Shown: one piece after another, positions 44,536 to 53,421 of the stretch
How the letters are laid out: each line of letters opens with the position of its first letter
Numbering within the stretch: position 1 is the stretch's first letter
Source: Flavobacterium sp.
Lineage (GTDB): Bacteria; Bacteroidota; Bacteroidia; Flavobacteriales; Flavobacteriaceae
NCBI GenBank assembly: GCA_027484725.1
Contig: JAIXSK010000012.1
Coordinates: 1 to 64,000 of the forward strand
DNA: 64,000 nucleotides
Reading direction: 5' to 3'
The notes under the pieces: generated by a model
Told to the model about the DNA's origin: nothing
Databases searched by the model: none
Seen by the model: only the letters and a program-made list of their open reading frames with translations
Translations under genes and position numbers: made by a program

Positions 44536-45214
44536 ACTGGCCATCATACCGGCTCGTGGCGGAAGCAAACGAATTCCGCGCAAGAACATTCGTGATTTTC
44601 TCGGAAAACCCATTATTGCTTATGCCATTGAAGCTGCTCTTGAAAGTGGCTTGTTTGACCAAGTCATTGTGTCAACCGACGATGTACAAATTGCTGAAAT
44701 TGCTAGAAATTTCGGAGCAGAGACTCCTTTTTTACGCAGTGCTCAAAACAGCAATGATACCGCAACCACAGCCGATGTTATATCAGAAGTTTTGGATGCC
44801 TATAAAAAACAACACATCGTTTGGCAACAAGCAGCTTGTATTTATCCGTGTGCACCTTTTGTCACCGCTGATTTGATCCTGCAAGCTTCGAAGCTTTTAG
44901 CTCAACAGCAAGCCGATGTTGTTTTTCCGGTGATTCGCTACGGACATCCCATTCAAAGAGCTTTAAAGTTAGATGCAGCCGGAAAAATAAGTTCATTTTT
45001 GGACGGATACGCACAAGCCAGAACCCAAGATTTAGAATCGGCTTTTCACGATGCAGGCATGTTTTACTTTTTTGATGTGGCCAGATTTGAAGAAACCCGA
45101 TCTCTCAGAACAGAAAATACCATCGCTATTGAAATTGACGAAAACCACGCGCAAGATATTGACAGCGAATCAGATTGGCAATTGGCAGAACTCAAATATC
45201 AGAACCTAAAATGA
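44528..45214 (+). CDS. pseF: Pseudaminic acid cytidylyltransferase, 228 aa
   Basis: Activates pseudaminic acid with CTP, the last step. The CMP-sugar synthetase signature IIPARGGSKRIPRKNIRDF is at the N-terminus, then STDDVQIAEIARNFGAE and FHDAGMFYFFDV. This is the short PseF type, with no phosphatase extension. It overlaps pseC by eight bases. Confidence 0.93.
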   Translation: MRRLAIIPARGGSKRIPRKNIRDFLGKPIIAYAIEAALESGLFDQVIVSTDDVQIAEIARNFGAETPFLRSAQNSNDTATTADVISEVLDAYKKQHIVWQQAACIYPCAPFVTADLILQASKLLAQQQADVVFPVIRYGHPIQRALKLDAAGKISSFLDGYAQARTQDLESAFHDAGMFYFFDVARFEETRSLRTENTIAIEIDENHAQDIDSESDWQLAELKYQNLK

Positions 45215-46227
45215 GACCATACAAATGTTTAAATCAAACCATTTTTAGCGCGCAGGCTTTTCATATTGAGCCTATTCGCGATGAAGATCAGCGGGCGATT
45301 ATGAACATTCGCAATGAACAATTGTATCATTTGCGTCAGGCCGAACCTTTAACGCCCGAAAAACAAGCGCATTATTTCTCGACGGTTGTAGCAGATTTGT
45401 TTAAGCAAGAAAAGCCTTCGCAATTGCTTTTTTCTTTTTTTGAAAACGATGTGTTTATTGGCTATGGCGGATTGGTGCACATCAATTGGATTGATTTGAA
45501 CGCTGAGATTTCATTTGTCATGAAGACTGAGTTAGAAAAAGAACATTTTGCTCATTATTGGACTCATTATCTAAACCTCATTGAGCAAGTGGCTTTTGAA
45601 GCATTAAATTTTCACAAGATTTTTACCTACGCTTTTGATTTGCGTCCGCATTTGTATCCGGTTTTAGAATCGTGCGGTTTTAAGCCAGAAGCGCGTTTGC
45701 CCGAACATTGTTGGTTTGAAAATCGCTTTTATGATGTGGTTTATCACGGTAAAATCAACCGAAATTTACATTTTAGACGAGCAACTCAATCTGATGCGCG
45801 ATTGTATTTTGATTGGGCCAATGATGCCAGTGTTCGAGCACATTCGTATCAATCTCAAACCATTGATTGGGAAACCCATTTGGCTTGGTTTACGCAAAAA
45901 TGTACCGAACCAACTTGTTTGATGCTGGTTTTTGAAAACCATTTGCAACAAGCGGTTGGTCAAGTCAGAATTCAAAACAATCCTGAGCAACAAGCCGTTA
46001 TTGGTATTTCGGTTGATGCGCATCACCGCGCAAAAGGCTATGCCAGCAAAATGATTGCCCAAGCTGCCGATTATTTCTTACAACAAAATCCGTCAGCGGT
46101 AATCAATGCTTATATAAAATTATCGAATCCGGCCTCGGCACATGCCTTTCAAAAAGCGGGATTTAGTTTGTTTCAAACCCTCGATTACCAGCAAATTCCC
46201 AGCGAACAATACACCAAAAGTCTATGA
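45211..46227 (+). CDS. Double GNAT acetyltransferase of the pseudaminic acid operon (PseH-like C-terminal half), 338 aa
   Basis: Two GNAT-type domains in tandem. The first (about residues 10-185) includes MNIRNEQLYHLRQAEPLT and SFFENDVFIGYGGLVHINW. The second (about 190-330) has LHFRRATQSDARLYFDWAND, LVFENHLQQAVGQVRI and VDAHHRAKGYASKMI, the acetyl-CoA loop. The second domain matches the PseH-like domain often fused behind PseG, which acetylates the 4-amino group. Here the place of PseG is taken by another GNAT domain. The start MRPYKCLN at 45211 overlaps the pseF stop (ATGA). The acceptor of the first domain is unknown. Confidence 0.82.
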   Translation: MRPYKCLNQTIFSAQAFHIEPIRDEDQRAIMNIRNEQLYHLRQAEPLTPEKQAHYFSTVVADLFKQEKPSQLLFSFFENDVFIGYGGLVHINWIDLNAEISFVMKTELEKEHFAHYWTHYLNLIEQVAFEALNFHKIFTYAFDLRPHLYPVLESCGFKPEARLPEHCWFENRFYDVVYHGKINRNLHFRRATQSDARLYFDWANDASVRAHSYQSQTIDWETHLAWFTQKCTEPTCLMLVFENHLQQAVGQVRIQNNPEQQAVIGISVDAHHRAKGYASKMIAQAADYFLQQNPSAVINAYIKLSNPASAHAFQKAGFSLFQTLDYQQIPSEQYTKSL

Positions 46228-47249
46228 AAATAGCCCATTATAACATCGATGCACAGAGTCCGGTTTTTATCATTGCCGAACTTTCAGCCAACCACAACGG
46301 AAGTCTTGAAAATGCGCTTGAAACCATCAAAGCGGCCAAAAGAGCTGGCGCCGATTGTATCAAGTTGCAAACCTATACAGCCGACACCATTACCTTAGAT
46401 TCTGATCAAGAAGATTTTTTGATCAAAGGAACCATTTGGGACGGTCGAAAATTACACGAATTATATCAAGAAGCCTACACGCCTTGGGCATGGCACAAAC
46501 AATTGTTTGACGCCGCAGCAGCTGAAGGTTTGGTTTGTTTCTCATCGCCGTTTGACAAAACAGCGGTTGATTTGCTTGAATCGCTCCATGCGCCGGCATA
46601 TAAAATTGCATCGTTTGAAATTACCGATATACCACTCATTGAATACGTGGCATCTAAAGGCAAACCCGTGATTATTTCAACCGGAATTGCCCGTCAAGAA
46701 GATATTGAGTTGGCCTTGAAGGCTTGTCATAGCATGGGCAACCACGATATTGCTTTGCTCAAATGTACTTCGAGTTATCCGGCTCCGATTGAAGAAGCCA
46801 ATATGGTGATGGTGCGCGATTTGGCCGAGCGATATGGCGTAATCAGCGGTTTGTCAGACCACACCATGGGCAGTACGGTTCCGATTGTAGCCACGGCTTT
46901 TGGTGCCAAAATCATTGAAAAGCATTTTATTTTAGATCGATCTTTGGGCGGTCCGGATGCTTCTTTTTCTATGAATGAAGCCGAATTTACCGCGATGGTT
47001 CAAGCGGTGCGCGAGGCCGAAAAAGCCATCGGTATTGTTGATTATGAATTGACCGAAAAACAAGCCAAAGGCCGTGATTTCAGTCGTTCTTTATATATTG
47101 CACAAGAGGTCAAAGCAGGCGACATGCTTACGGATGTTAATTTGCGTTCGGTGCGTCCGGGTTTTGGAATGCATCCGAAATACCTCAAAGATTATCTTGG
47201 CAAACCAGCCTCGCGTTCTTATAACAAAGGCGATCGATTTGAAGGATAA
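46224..47249 (+). CDS. pseI: Pseudaminic acid synthase, 341 aa
   Basis: Condenses 6-deoxy-AltdiNAc with phosphoenolpyruvate. A NeuB-type barrel (VFIIAELSANHNGSLE, GADCIKLQTYTADTITLDS, SGLSDHTMG) is followed by a C-terminal antifreeze-like SAF domain from about residue 285 (DFSRSLYIAQEVKAGDMLT). The TADTIT string favours PseI over NeuB. It overlaps the GNAT gene by four bases. Confidence 0.93.
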   Translation: MKIAHYNIDAQSPVFIIAELSANHNGSLENALETIKAAKRAGADCIKLQTYTADTITLDSDQEDFLIKGTIWDGRKLHELYQEAYTPWAWHKQLFDAAAAEGLVCFSSPFDKTAVDLLESLHAPAYKIASFEITDIPLIEYVASKGKPVIISTGIARQEDIELALKACHSMGNHDIALLKCTSSYPAPIEEANMVMVRDLAERYGVISGLSDHTMGSTVPIVATAFGAKIIEKHFILDRSLGGPDASFSMNEAEFTAMVQAVREAEKAIGIVDYELTEKQAKGRDFSRSLYIAQEVKAGDMLTDVNLRSVRPGFGMHPKYLKDYLGKPASRSYNKGDRFEG

Positions 47250-47279
47250 AAGCTTATTTTTAAACCAAAGAACTCATTT

Positions 47280-48296
47280 ATGATAGCACCTATTGCCCGT
47301 TGGATCAAAAAGGCTAAATACCAAAAAAGGTTTTCAAGCGAATACAAGAATTTCTTGCAACATCAGACCCACACGCCCAAAGGTTATGCGGCGTTCAGAA
47401 AGTTGTTTGTGCTTACACGCGGTAAAAGCAACGATGCGCTTTCGGCAGACATCAACCAAAAAGTAGGCAAATATCCTGAGGTTCCGTTGGATGGAATTTT
47501 GGCCAACTTTACGGGTGAATCGCTTCAAAAAGCCGTGGAGCAAATGCAAAAAGACGGTTTTTATATTTTTGAACAAAAGCTTGATGCGGCGGTTATTGAA
47601 GAAATTTATCGCTACGCACAACAAACACCGGCCAGTTATATTGACGTAGATCATTCCGGGCAAGCTTATACAAAAGAGCAGATTTTATTTGATCCGAAAA
47701 AACCGGTTTCGCCTCGTTATCAATTTAATGACCGACAAGTTTTGGCTTGCGCTCCTTTGCAAAAACTCATTTTTGATACTTCTTTACTGGCTTTTGCCCA
47801 AGAGTATTTGGGCTGCAAACCCATTTTAGATATAGTGGCTTTTTGGTGGAGCGCACCTTTTGGCGGTAAAGCCAAGAATGCAGCAGCACAGATGTATCAT
47901 TTTGATTTAGACCGTATCAAGTTCATCAAATTCTTTTTTTATCTCACCGATGTTGACACGCATACCGGACCCCATTGCTATGTCAAAGGTTCGCATCAGA
48001 CTTTACCCAACGAAATAGATCGCGATGGTCGTTTTGAAGACGAAGAAATGTCGGCGGTGTACGGAGCAGAAAATGTTCTGGAACTGGCCGGAAAAAAAGG
48101 AACCATCATGGCCGTTGATACGCGTGGATTTCACAAAGGAAAAGAACTCGAACACGGCGAACGTTTGTTGTTTCAGATTCAATATACCAACAGCATGTTT
48201 GGGCAATCATATGCCAAGTTTGATGCGCAAAGTATTTTACCCGAGTTTGCGCAACAAATCCAACAATATTCTTATTCTTACCAAAATATAGCTTAG
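47280..48296 (+). CDS. PhyH-like Fe(II)/2-oxoglutarate dioxygenase, 338 aa
   Basis: A cupin-type core with the metal motif MYHFDLDRIKFIKFFFYL (His-x-Asp), TGPHCYVKGSHQ, and a later VDTRGFHKGKEL supplying the distal His, as in the phytanoyl-CoA dioxygenase superfamily. The first 90 residues are basic and helical. Such enzymes hydroxylate small molecules or sugars. Its place 30 bases after pseI suggests modification of a glycan or its precursor, but the substrate is unknown. Confidence 0.8.
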   Translation: MIAPIARWIKKAKYQKRFSSEYKNFLQHQTHTPKGYAAFRKLFVLTRGKSNDALSADINQKVGKYPEVPLDGILANFTGESLQKAVEQMQKDGFYIFEQKLDAAVIEEIYRYAQQTPASYIDVDHSGQAYTKEQILFDPKKPVSPRYQFNDRQVLACAPLQKLIFDTSLLAFAQEYLGCKPILDIVAFWWSAPFGGKAKNAAAQMYHFDLDRIKFIKFFFYLTDVDTHTGPHCYVKGSHQTLPNEIDRDGRFEDEEMSAVYGAENVLELAGKKGTIMAVDTRGFHKGKELEHGERLLFQIQYTNSMFGQSYAKFDAQSILPEFAQQIQQYSYSYQNIA

Positions 48297-48299
48297 CCT

Positions 48300-49769
48300 A
48301 TGTCTATAGAAAGCATCCAAAATCAAAAAATTCTCCTTCAGACTTCGAATCACCCGACGCCGCATCTGGAAACCGAACTCGAAATCATGCAGCGTTTGCT
48401 CGAGCAAGGAAACACCATTTACTGGATGATTTGTCAAGGCGATTTTCAGACATGCTTTCACAATCCGCAGCACAAAATTATGCATTGTCAGGTTTGTCAT
48501 TCGCGGGTAAACCAAGGTGCTCGCGTTTTAAAGCAAAGTGTTCAGAACCACAAAAATCTGCATATTATTCATTATCGCGATTACCTCAAATTAGCTGATT
48601 TTAAAGCGCAAGCTTATCCGGATGGTTTGTCTTTTGATTCGATTGATGCACTCAAAACGCATCAATATAAAACCTACGACAATGGTTTAGCGACGATGTC
48701 ATCATTGGTATCCTTCACGCGTGACCATCGCCCGGATTTGCGCAAACATCAAGATTTTATTCAGCGCGGATTATTGACCGGTGCTTATTTATACGATACT
48801 TTTGATTTGGTGACCGATCAAATCAAACCTGATTTGGTTATTTTATTTAACGGTAGATTTATTGAAAACCGTCCGTTGTTGCGTATTTGCGAGCACAAGA
48901 ATATTCGCTATGCCACGCATGAACGCGGCGGAAAAATGAAGAACTTTTTGTTTCGATTTAACTCGATTCCACATTCGTTTGAAGCCATTGCTGCAGAAAT
49001 CCAAACGCTTTGGCAAAGAAATGACCCGAAACGCGATGAGATTGGCGCGCATTTTTATAATAAACGCATTAAAAGGGTAGAAGACGCTTGGTATTCGTTT
49101 ACCAAAAATCAGAAATACGGACAGCTTCCGGCGAGTTTTGAGCAGAACAAAGACAAAAAAATCATTACCATTTTCAACTCGTCTTTAGATGAATACGAAG
49201 GTTTGTCGGGTTTTGGACCAAAGTTTTATCCAAACGATAACGACGGTATTTTGCAGTTGTGCGAAAGCCTCAAAGCGCATCCGAACATCAAAGTTTATAT
49301 GCGGGTTCATCCGAACCTCAAAGGCATTGACAACACACAAAACCGATTCATCAACAACCAACTCAAGCATTCAAATCTAGAGATTATTCCGCCCGAAGAT
49401 ACCGTGGACAGTTATGAACTCGTAAACAAAAGCGATATCATTATTGTCTTTACATCAACGGTGGGTATTGAGGCAGCTTTTGCCGGTAAGAAAGTGATTT
49501 TGCTTGGTCGTGCGGCATATGAAAGCCTTGATTGCGCTGTGATTCCGCAAAGTCATGACGAACTCATGACAATTTTGACTGATGATGACTATGTTTTTCC
49601 GACCATCAATCCTGAAAATCCCATTAAGTTTGGTTATTGGTTTGAGAGTTATGGCATTGATTATAAGCATTATCAACCGCAAGGCATCAGCAAAGGTTTG
49701 TTCAACGGAAAACGCATCAAAGCTAATTTTATCTTACGCAGAATCAAGCGTTTGGCCAAATGGTTTTAA
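48300..49769 (+). CDS. Capsule-synthesis-like GT-B glycosyltransferase, 489 aa
   Basis: No signal peptide. The C-terminal half has the nucleotide-sugar lobe of capsular polysaccharide transferases: FNSSLDEYEG (about residue 295), VYMRVHPNLKG, LVNKSDIIIVFTSTVGIEAAFAGKKVI and the late E-A pair. The N-terminal half is typical of neither CMP-sialic acid transferase families nor known hydrolases. It starts three bases after the dioxygenase stop and is likely to add the activated pseudaminic acid or another surface sugar; that role is inference. Confidence 0.75.
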   Translation: MSIESIQNQKILLQTSNHPTPHLETELEIMQRLLEQGNTIYWMICQGDFQTCFHNPQHKIMHCQVCHSRVNQGARVLKQSVQNHKNLHIIHYRDYLKLADFKAQAYPDGLSFDSIDALKTHQYKTYDNGLATMSSLVSFTRDHRPDLRKHQDFIQRGLLTGAYLYDTFDLVTDQIKPDLVILFNGRFIENRPLLRICEHKNIRYATHERGGKMKNFLFRFNSIPHSFEAIAAEIQTLWQRNDPKRDEIGAHFYNKRIKRVEDAWYSFTKNQKYGQLPASFEQNKDKKIITIFNSSLDEYEGLSGFGPKFYPNDNDGILQLCESLKAHPNIKVYMRVHPNLKGIDNTQNRFINNQLKHSNLEIIPPEDTVDSYELVNKSDIIIVFTSTVGIEAAFAGKKVILLGRAAYESLDCAVIPQSHDELMTILTDDDYVFPTINPENPIKFGYWFESYGIDYKHYQPQGISKGLFNGKRIKANFILRRIKRLAKWF

Positions 49770-49799
49770 TCGTTCATTTTAATTTCTAAGCTTGTTATC

Positions 49800-50663
49800 A
49801 TGAAGAAAATACACGTCGGGTTTTTGTTGTCGTATGATTATGAATTGCTCAAAAAATCATTGCCTACGGTTTATGAAGATGCCGATCGAATTTTCTTGGC
49901 CCGCGATAAAGAACTCAGAACCTGGAAAGGGCAAACCTTTACGATTGACTCGGCTTTTTACGATTGGCTCAAAGCTTTTGACGTGGATGGTAAAATTGAG
50001 ATTTACGAAGATGATTTTTATGTACCGGAGTTGTCAACCATGCAGAATGACACACGTGAGCGGACGATGCTTTCACAAAAAATGGGCATTGGTAATTGGC
50101 TGATTCAAGTTGATTCTGACGAGTATTTTATCGATTTCAAAAAATTTGTAACCGACCTCAGAAAATACGATCATTACCTAGACAACCCTGAGAAAAATAA
50201 GATTCAGATTTTTGCTTTTTGGCTCATTATTTACAAATACACCCAAAACGGAATTCTGTATGTCGATCAACCGCAAAAGGCCGTTTTTGCTACTAATTAC
50301 CCAAATTATACCCAAGCGCGCAGAACCAGTGAACGCGTTATTTATGTAGATAGTTTGGTGTTGCATGAATCAGTGGCGCGCTCAGAATCAGAATTGAGAT
50401 TCAAAATTGAGAATTGGTCGCACAATGTAGATGTGAATCCGGACTTTTTAGAGAAATGGATCCGTGTTGATGAAACCAATTATGAGCAAATGACTGATTA
50501 TTATTACATAGAACCGGAACGTTGGAAGAAACTCAGTTATTTTCCGACCCAAGACATAGCTGAAATTAAGAATTTTATGGCTAGTTCACCTAATTTGAAA
50601 ATCTCTAAAACCTTTATTGCGCTCAAGAATTTTGGGCAATGGTTTAAATTCTTGTTCAAATAA
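49800..50663 (+). CDS. GT2-like glycosyltransferase, 287 aa
   Basis: A short GT-A-like fold. The start KIHVGFLLSYDYELLKKSL and the metal motif IQVDSDEYFI (about residues 101-110) are seen, but the usual N-terminal DDGS loop is not clear, replaced by IFLARDKELRTWKG. C-terminal residues include several aromatic-rich helices. Last gene of the plus-strand glycan run, 30 bases after the capsule-type transferase. Its sugar is unknown. Stops of this and the next gene meet tail to tail. Confidence 0.7.
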   Translation: MKKIHVGFLLSYDYELLKKSLPTVYEDADRIFLARDKELRTWKGQTFTIDSAFYDWLKAFDVDGKIEIYEDDFYVPELSTMQNDTRERTMLSQKMGIGNWLIQVDSDEYFIDFKKFVTDLRKYDHYLDNPEKNKIQIFAFWLIIYKYTQNGILYVDQPQKAVFATNYPNYTQARRTSERVIYVDSLVLHESVARSESELRFKIENWSHNVDVNPDFLEKWIRVDETNYEQMTDYYYIEPERWKKLSYFPTQDIAEIKNFMASSPNLKISKTFIALKNFGQWFKFLFK

Positions 50664-52514
50664 TTACTTCTTTTTATAAAATCGATTGAGGTTTTTCATT
50701 TCTTGGGTTACCAATTCGTAATCAATTTGTTCGTCGGCTAAAGGTTGTAGCTTTTTATCAGTGACATCAAATAAGCCCGATGGATAAATATTAGTAATCT
50801 GATTGGGCTGAATAACGGCAAAACGTTGATTATAGCCACAAATAAAGCTTTTTCTGACTTTGGGTTGATACATATCACAGCCAAAACTATACTCAGAAAT
50901 CGGGTTTTTCACACCTAAATAATGTTGCATCATTGTTGGCACCAAATCGTAATGCAACGTTTGCGCGGTGTATTTTTGAGGTGCTTTAGACGCATCAAAA
51001 ATCATCATAGGCGTTCTGATTTGGTAATCGGTAAAGTTTCCGCCGTGTTGCCAATACCCTTTGTGGTTGTCATTGAATTCTTGTCCGTGATCTGAGGTGA
51101 TGACCACAATCGTATTTTTAAGTTTTCCGCTTTGTTCGAGTTGTTGTAACACTTGTCCGATTAAGCTGTCCACATAATGCAGCGAGTTTTTGTAGCGATT
51201 GATGAGCTGGGTCGGGTTGTAATCATCATCCAATTCAAGATAATTAACTTCGGTAAGCGAAGGTTTAAAAACGATGGGATAATCTTTTGGATAATCAAAT
51301 CCGTGGGCAGAATCATAAAACAAAAAGCCAAAAAACGGTTCTTTCTTTTGGGTGTATTGGGTAAAATGTTGCAGCCATAAATCATTGATTTCGCGGTCGC
51401 GATCAGCCGGACGTTCGGCTTTTGAAGCCAAGCGCAGGTCGGGAATATGTGAAAACACATTGCGGTTAAATGGTGGATTCTCGACATTTGAACTGCTCAA
51501 AATATCGAGCTGATATTTTTGTTTCTGCAATTCGGCCATCATCACCGGTTGTATTTCCTGTCCGGTGAAGGTGTCAAAATAGGTGGCCGGAATTCCGTAG
51601 AACATTGAGAAAATTCCGCCGGTGGTCATATTGGCTCCGCTAAAATGGTTCTCAAAAACCTGGCAGCGTTTTGAGAAAGCATAAATATTTGGGGTAATTT
51701 GCTCGTTCATCATACCGTTGCGCCAAGTATCAATCACCAAATACAAGATGTTTTTGGGCGAATCAACAGCTTCAGATATGATAGGTTGCAGCGGATATTG
51801 TACATTTTGCGCGGTTTGTTCTTGAGCCATTTGTTCATTGCGTTTGGCTTTTTCTAAATCAACCAAACCAAGTTTCATGAGCAAGCTATCGGCCGTAAGC
51901 GGATAAAAAACCGGGAACACATTCTTGATTTGGGTCACCGGCCGGAAGTAATTGGCATCTGACCAAGCATAAACCAAATGCGAAGTCAATAGGGCCAAAA
52001 ACCAAATAATCAAGGTTGGTTTGATGCGCAGTTTAATTTTTTTGAGGATGATTTTTTGTGCCAAAAAGTAAAACAAAACTTGTAAACCAATCAGCAGCAA
52101 TACAAATAGAAAGGCTAATATTATATTAAGTGTTGAGAATTGAAAAATATCGGAAGCGCGTTTGCCAAAAACCAATTTGAGCACTATAGGCGATAAGTGA
52201 TATCGGAATTGTTCAAATATTACCGCATCAAGTTTAATGATTACCAAAAGCAAAGTTGATAAAATGATGTGAATGACTTGGCCGACTTTTTCAGACTTTG
52301 TGATTTTAAACAATAATAAACTCAGTATAAGCGGTAAACTTCCCAATAAAAAGAAGTGACTCATGGTAGTCAATCCCAAATAAATCTTGAGCCAAAAGCC
52401 CTCAATGTTTTCAAGAAAATGTATGTATTGAAAAGAGATGAAAAAAATAATAACCAAATTCAACAGAAAGACTAAATACAGTTTTTGCTGAAATGAGGAT
52501 GCTGAGTTTTGCAT
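50664..52514 (-). CDS. YejM/PbgA-like sulfatase-fold inner-membrane protein (DUF3413), 616 aa
   Basis: Five N-terminal membrane helices (to about residue 200) carry strings that align with E. coli YejM/PbgA from memory: EQFRYHLSPIVLKLV, DIFQFS, SHLVYAWSDANYFRPVTQ and NVQYPLQPI. The periplasmic alkaline-phosphatase-like domain (about 235-610) has VIDTWRN, the ANMTTGGIF position for a Thr nucleophile, and SDHGQEFND with YWQHGGNF. In E. coli YejM the metal site is degraded (TAGRG); here Asp-His and the later His are retained. YejM senses lipopolysaccharide and tunes LpxC in enterobacteria. The start is ATG 52514, since the track's TTG 52535 is upstream of it. Confidence 0.85.
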   Translation of the reverse strand: MQNSASSFQQKLYLVFLLNLVIIFFISFQYIHFLENIEGFWLKIYLGLTTMSHFFLLGSLPLILSLLLFKITKSEKVGQVIHIILSTLLLVIIKLDAVIFEQFRYHLSPIVLKLVFGKRASDIFQFSTLNIILAFLFVLLLIGLQVLFYFLAQKIILKKIKLRIKPTLIIWFLALLTSHLVYAWSDANYFRPVTQIKNVFPVFYPLTADSLLMKLGLVDLEKAKRNEQMAQEQTAQNVQYPLQPIISEAVDSPKNILYLVIDTWRNGMMNEQITPNIYAFSKRCQVFENHFSGANMTTGGIFSMFYGIPATYFDTFTGQEIQPVMMAELQKQKYQLDILSSSNVENPPFNRNVFSHIPDLRLASKAERPADRDREINDLWLQHFTQYTQKKEPFFGFLFYDSAHGFDYPKDYPIVFKPSLTEVNYLELDDDYNPTQLINRYKNSLHYVDSLIGQVLQQLEQSGKLKNTIVVITSDHGQEFNDNHKGYWQHGGNFTDYQIRTPMMIFDASKAPQKYTAQTLHYDLVPTMMQHYLGVKNPISEYSFGCDMYQPKVRKSFICGYNQRFAVIQPNQITNIYPSGLFDVTDKKLQPLADEQIDYELVTQEMKNLNRFYKKK

Positions 52515-52603
52515 GCTTAATTTGGTAATAAACAATAAATGAACTACTTATAATTTTTGAGATGTTAAATTAACAACTGTTAGCGGTAAAAATAGCTATT
52601 AAA

Positions 52604-52634
52604 TTGCAAAAATATATTGCATTAGCTACTTTTG
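52604..52634 (+). promoter_or_regulatory. Promoter of the Kdo-kinase-like gene
   Basis: TTG (52604-52606), 20 bases, TACTTTTG (52627-52634); predicted start near 52640, 14 bases before the ATG. Confidence 0.6.
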
Positions 52635-52653
52635 TTTTCATATAAAGATGTGA

Positions 52654-53418
52654 ATGCGTTTAGTTGTTAATCCTCGTTTTGAAAACCAAAAGCCCGAAAT
52701 TAAAGGGTTTATTGAAAATTTTGACCTCTCGGGGAAAATGTTTGTCAATGGTCAGCGCAACAAAATCAAACTTTTTGAGCTCAACCAGACCACACTCAAC
52801 ATCAAGTCTTTTAAAGTTCCGAATCTGATCAATAGAATTGCCTATAAATTCATCCGAAAATCAAAAGCGCAACGCTCTTATGAATTTGCCATGCGCTTGT
52901 TAGAATGCGGTATTGGTACACCAGAGCCCATTGCTTACAGTGAGGCTTCTACATGGTGGAGCATGGGCAGAAGTTTTTACGTGAGTGAGCAACTTTCAGT
53001 AGATTTAACCTATCGTGAATTGGTTGAAATTCCTAATTATCCCGATGCCGAAAATATTTTGCGACAATTTGTTGGATTTACTTTTTTACTGCATGAAAAA
53101 GGCATTGAGTTTTTAGATCATTCACCCGGAAATACACTTATCAAAAGACGTGAAGATGGTTTGTATGATTTTTATTTGGTTGATTTGAACCGAATGAATT
53201 TTCACAACGCTCTTGATTTTGATACACGTATGAAAAATATGTCTCATCTTACCCCACAAAAGAAAATGGTTGATTTGATGAGCCATGAATATGCACGTTT
53301 ATATACACAAAAATCTGAGGCTGAAATTGCGCAGCGCTTGTGGTTTTATACTGATGATTTTCAGCGAAAATTTCACCGGAAAATTCGCTTAAAAAAGAAA
53401 CTTAAATTTTGGAAATAA
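52654..53418 (+). CDS. Kdo/lipopolysaccharide kinase-like protein (InaA/WaaP type), 254 aa
   Basis: A small eukaryotic-like kinase fold. A Lys-containing strand (NIKSFKVPN) is followed by catalytic-loop FLDHSPGNTLIK (about residues 163-174, Asp and Asn) and the DFG-equivalent LVDLNR. These match the Kdo kinase and WaaP families that phosphorylate the inner core of lipopolysaccharide. Located between a YejM-like gene and a heptosyltransferase-type fusion, which fits an envelope role. The exact acceptor is inference. Confidence 0.82.
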   Translation: MRLVVNPRFENQKPEIKGFIENFDLSGKMFVNGQRNKIKLFELNQTTLNIKSFKVPNLINRIAYKFIRKSKAQRSYEFAMRLLECGIGTPEPIAYSEASTWWSMGRSFYVSEQLSVDLTYRELVEIPNYPDAENILRQFVGFTFLLHEKGIEFLDHSPGNTLIKRREDGLYDFYLVDLNRMNFHNALDFDTRMKNMSHLTPQKKMVDLMSHEYARLYTQKSEAEIAQRLWFYTDDFQRKFHRKIRLKKKLKFWK

Positions 53419-53421
53419 TTA

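Noticed and set aside
46224-47249. Sialic (neuraminic) acid synthase NeuB
   Set aside because: The gene context (pseB and pseC) and motif strings fit pseudaminic acid; there is no NeuC epimerase.
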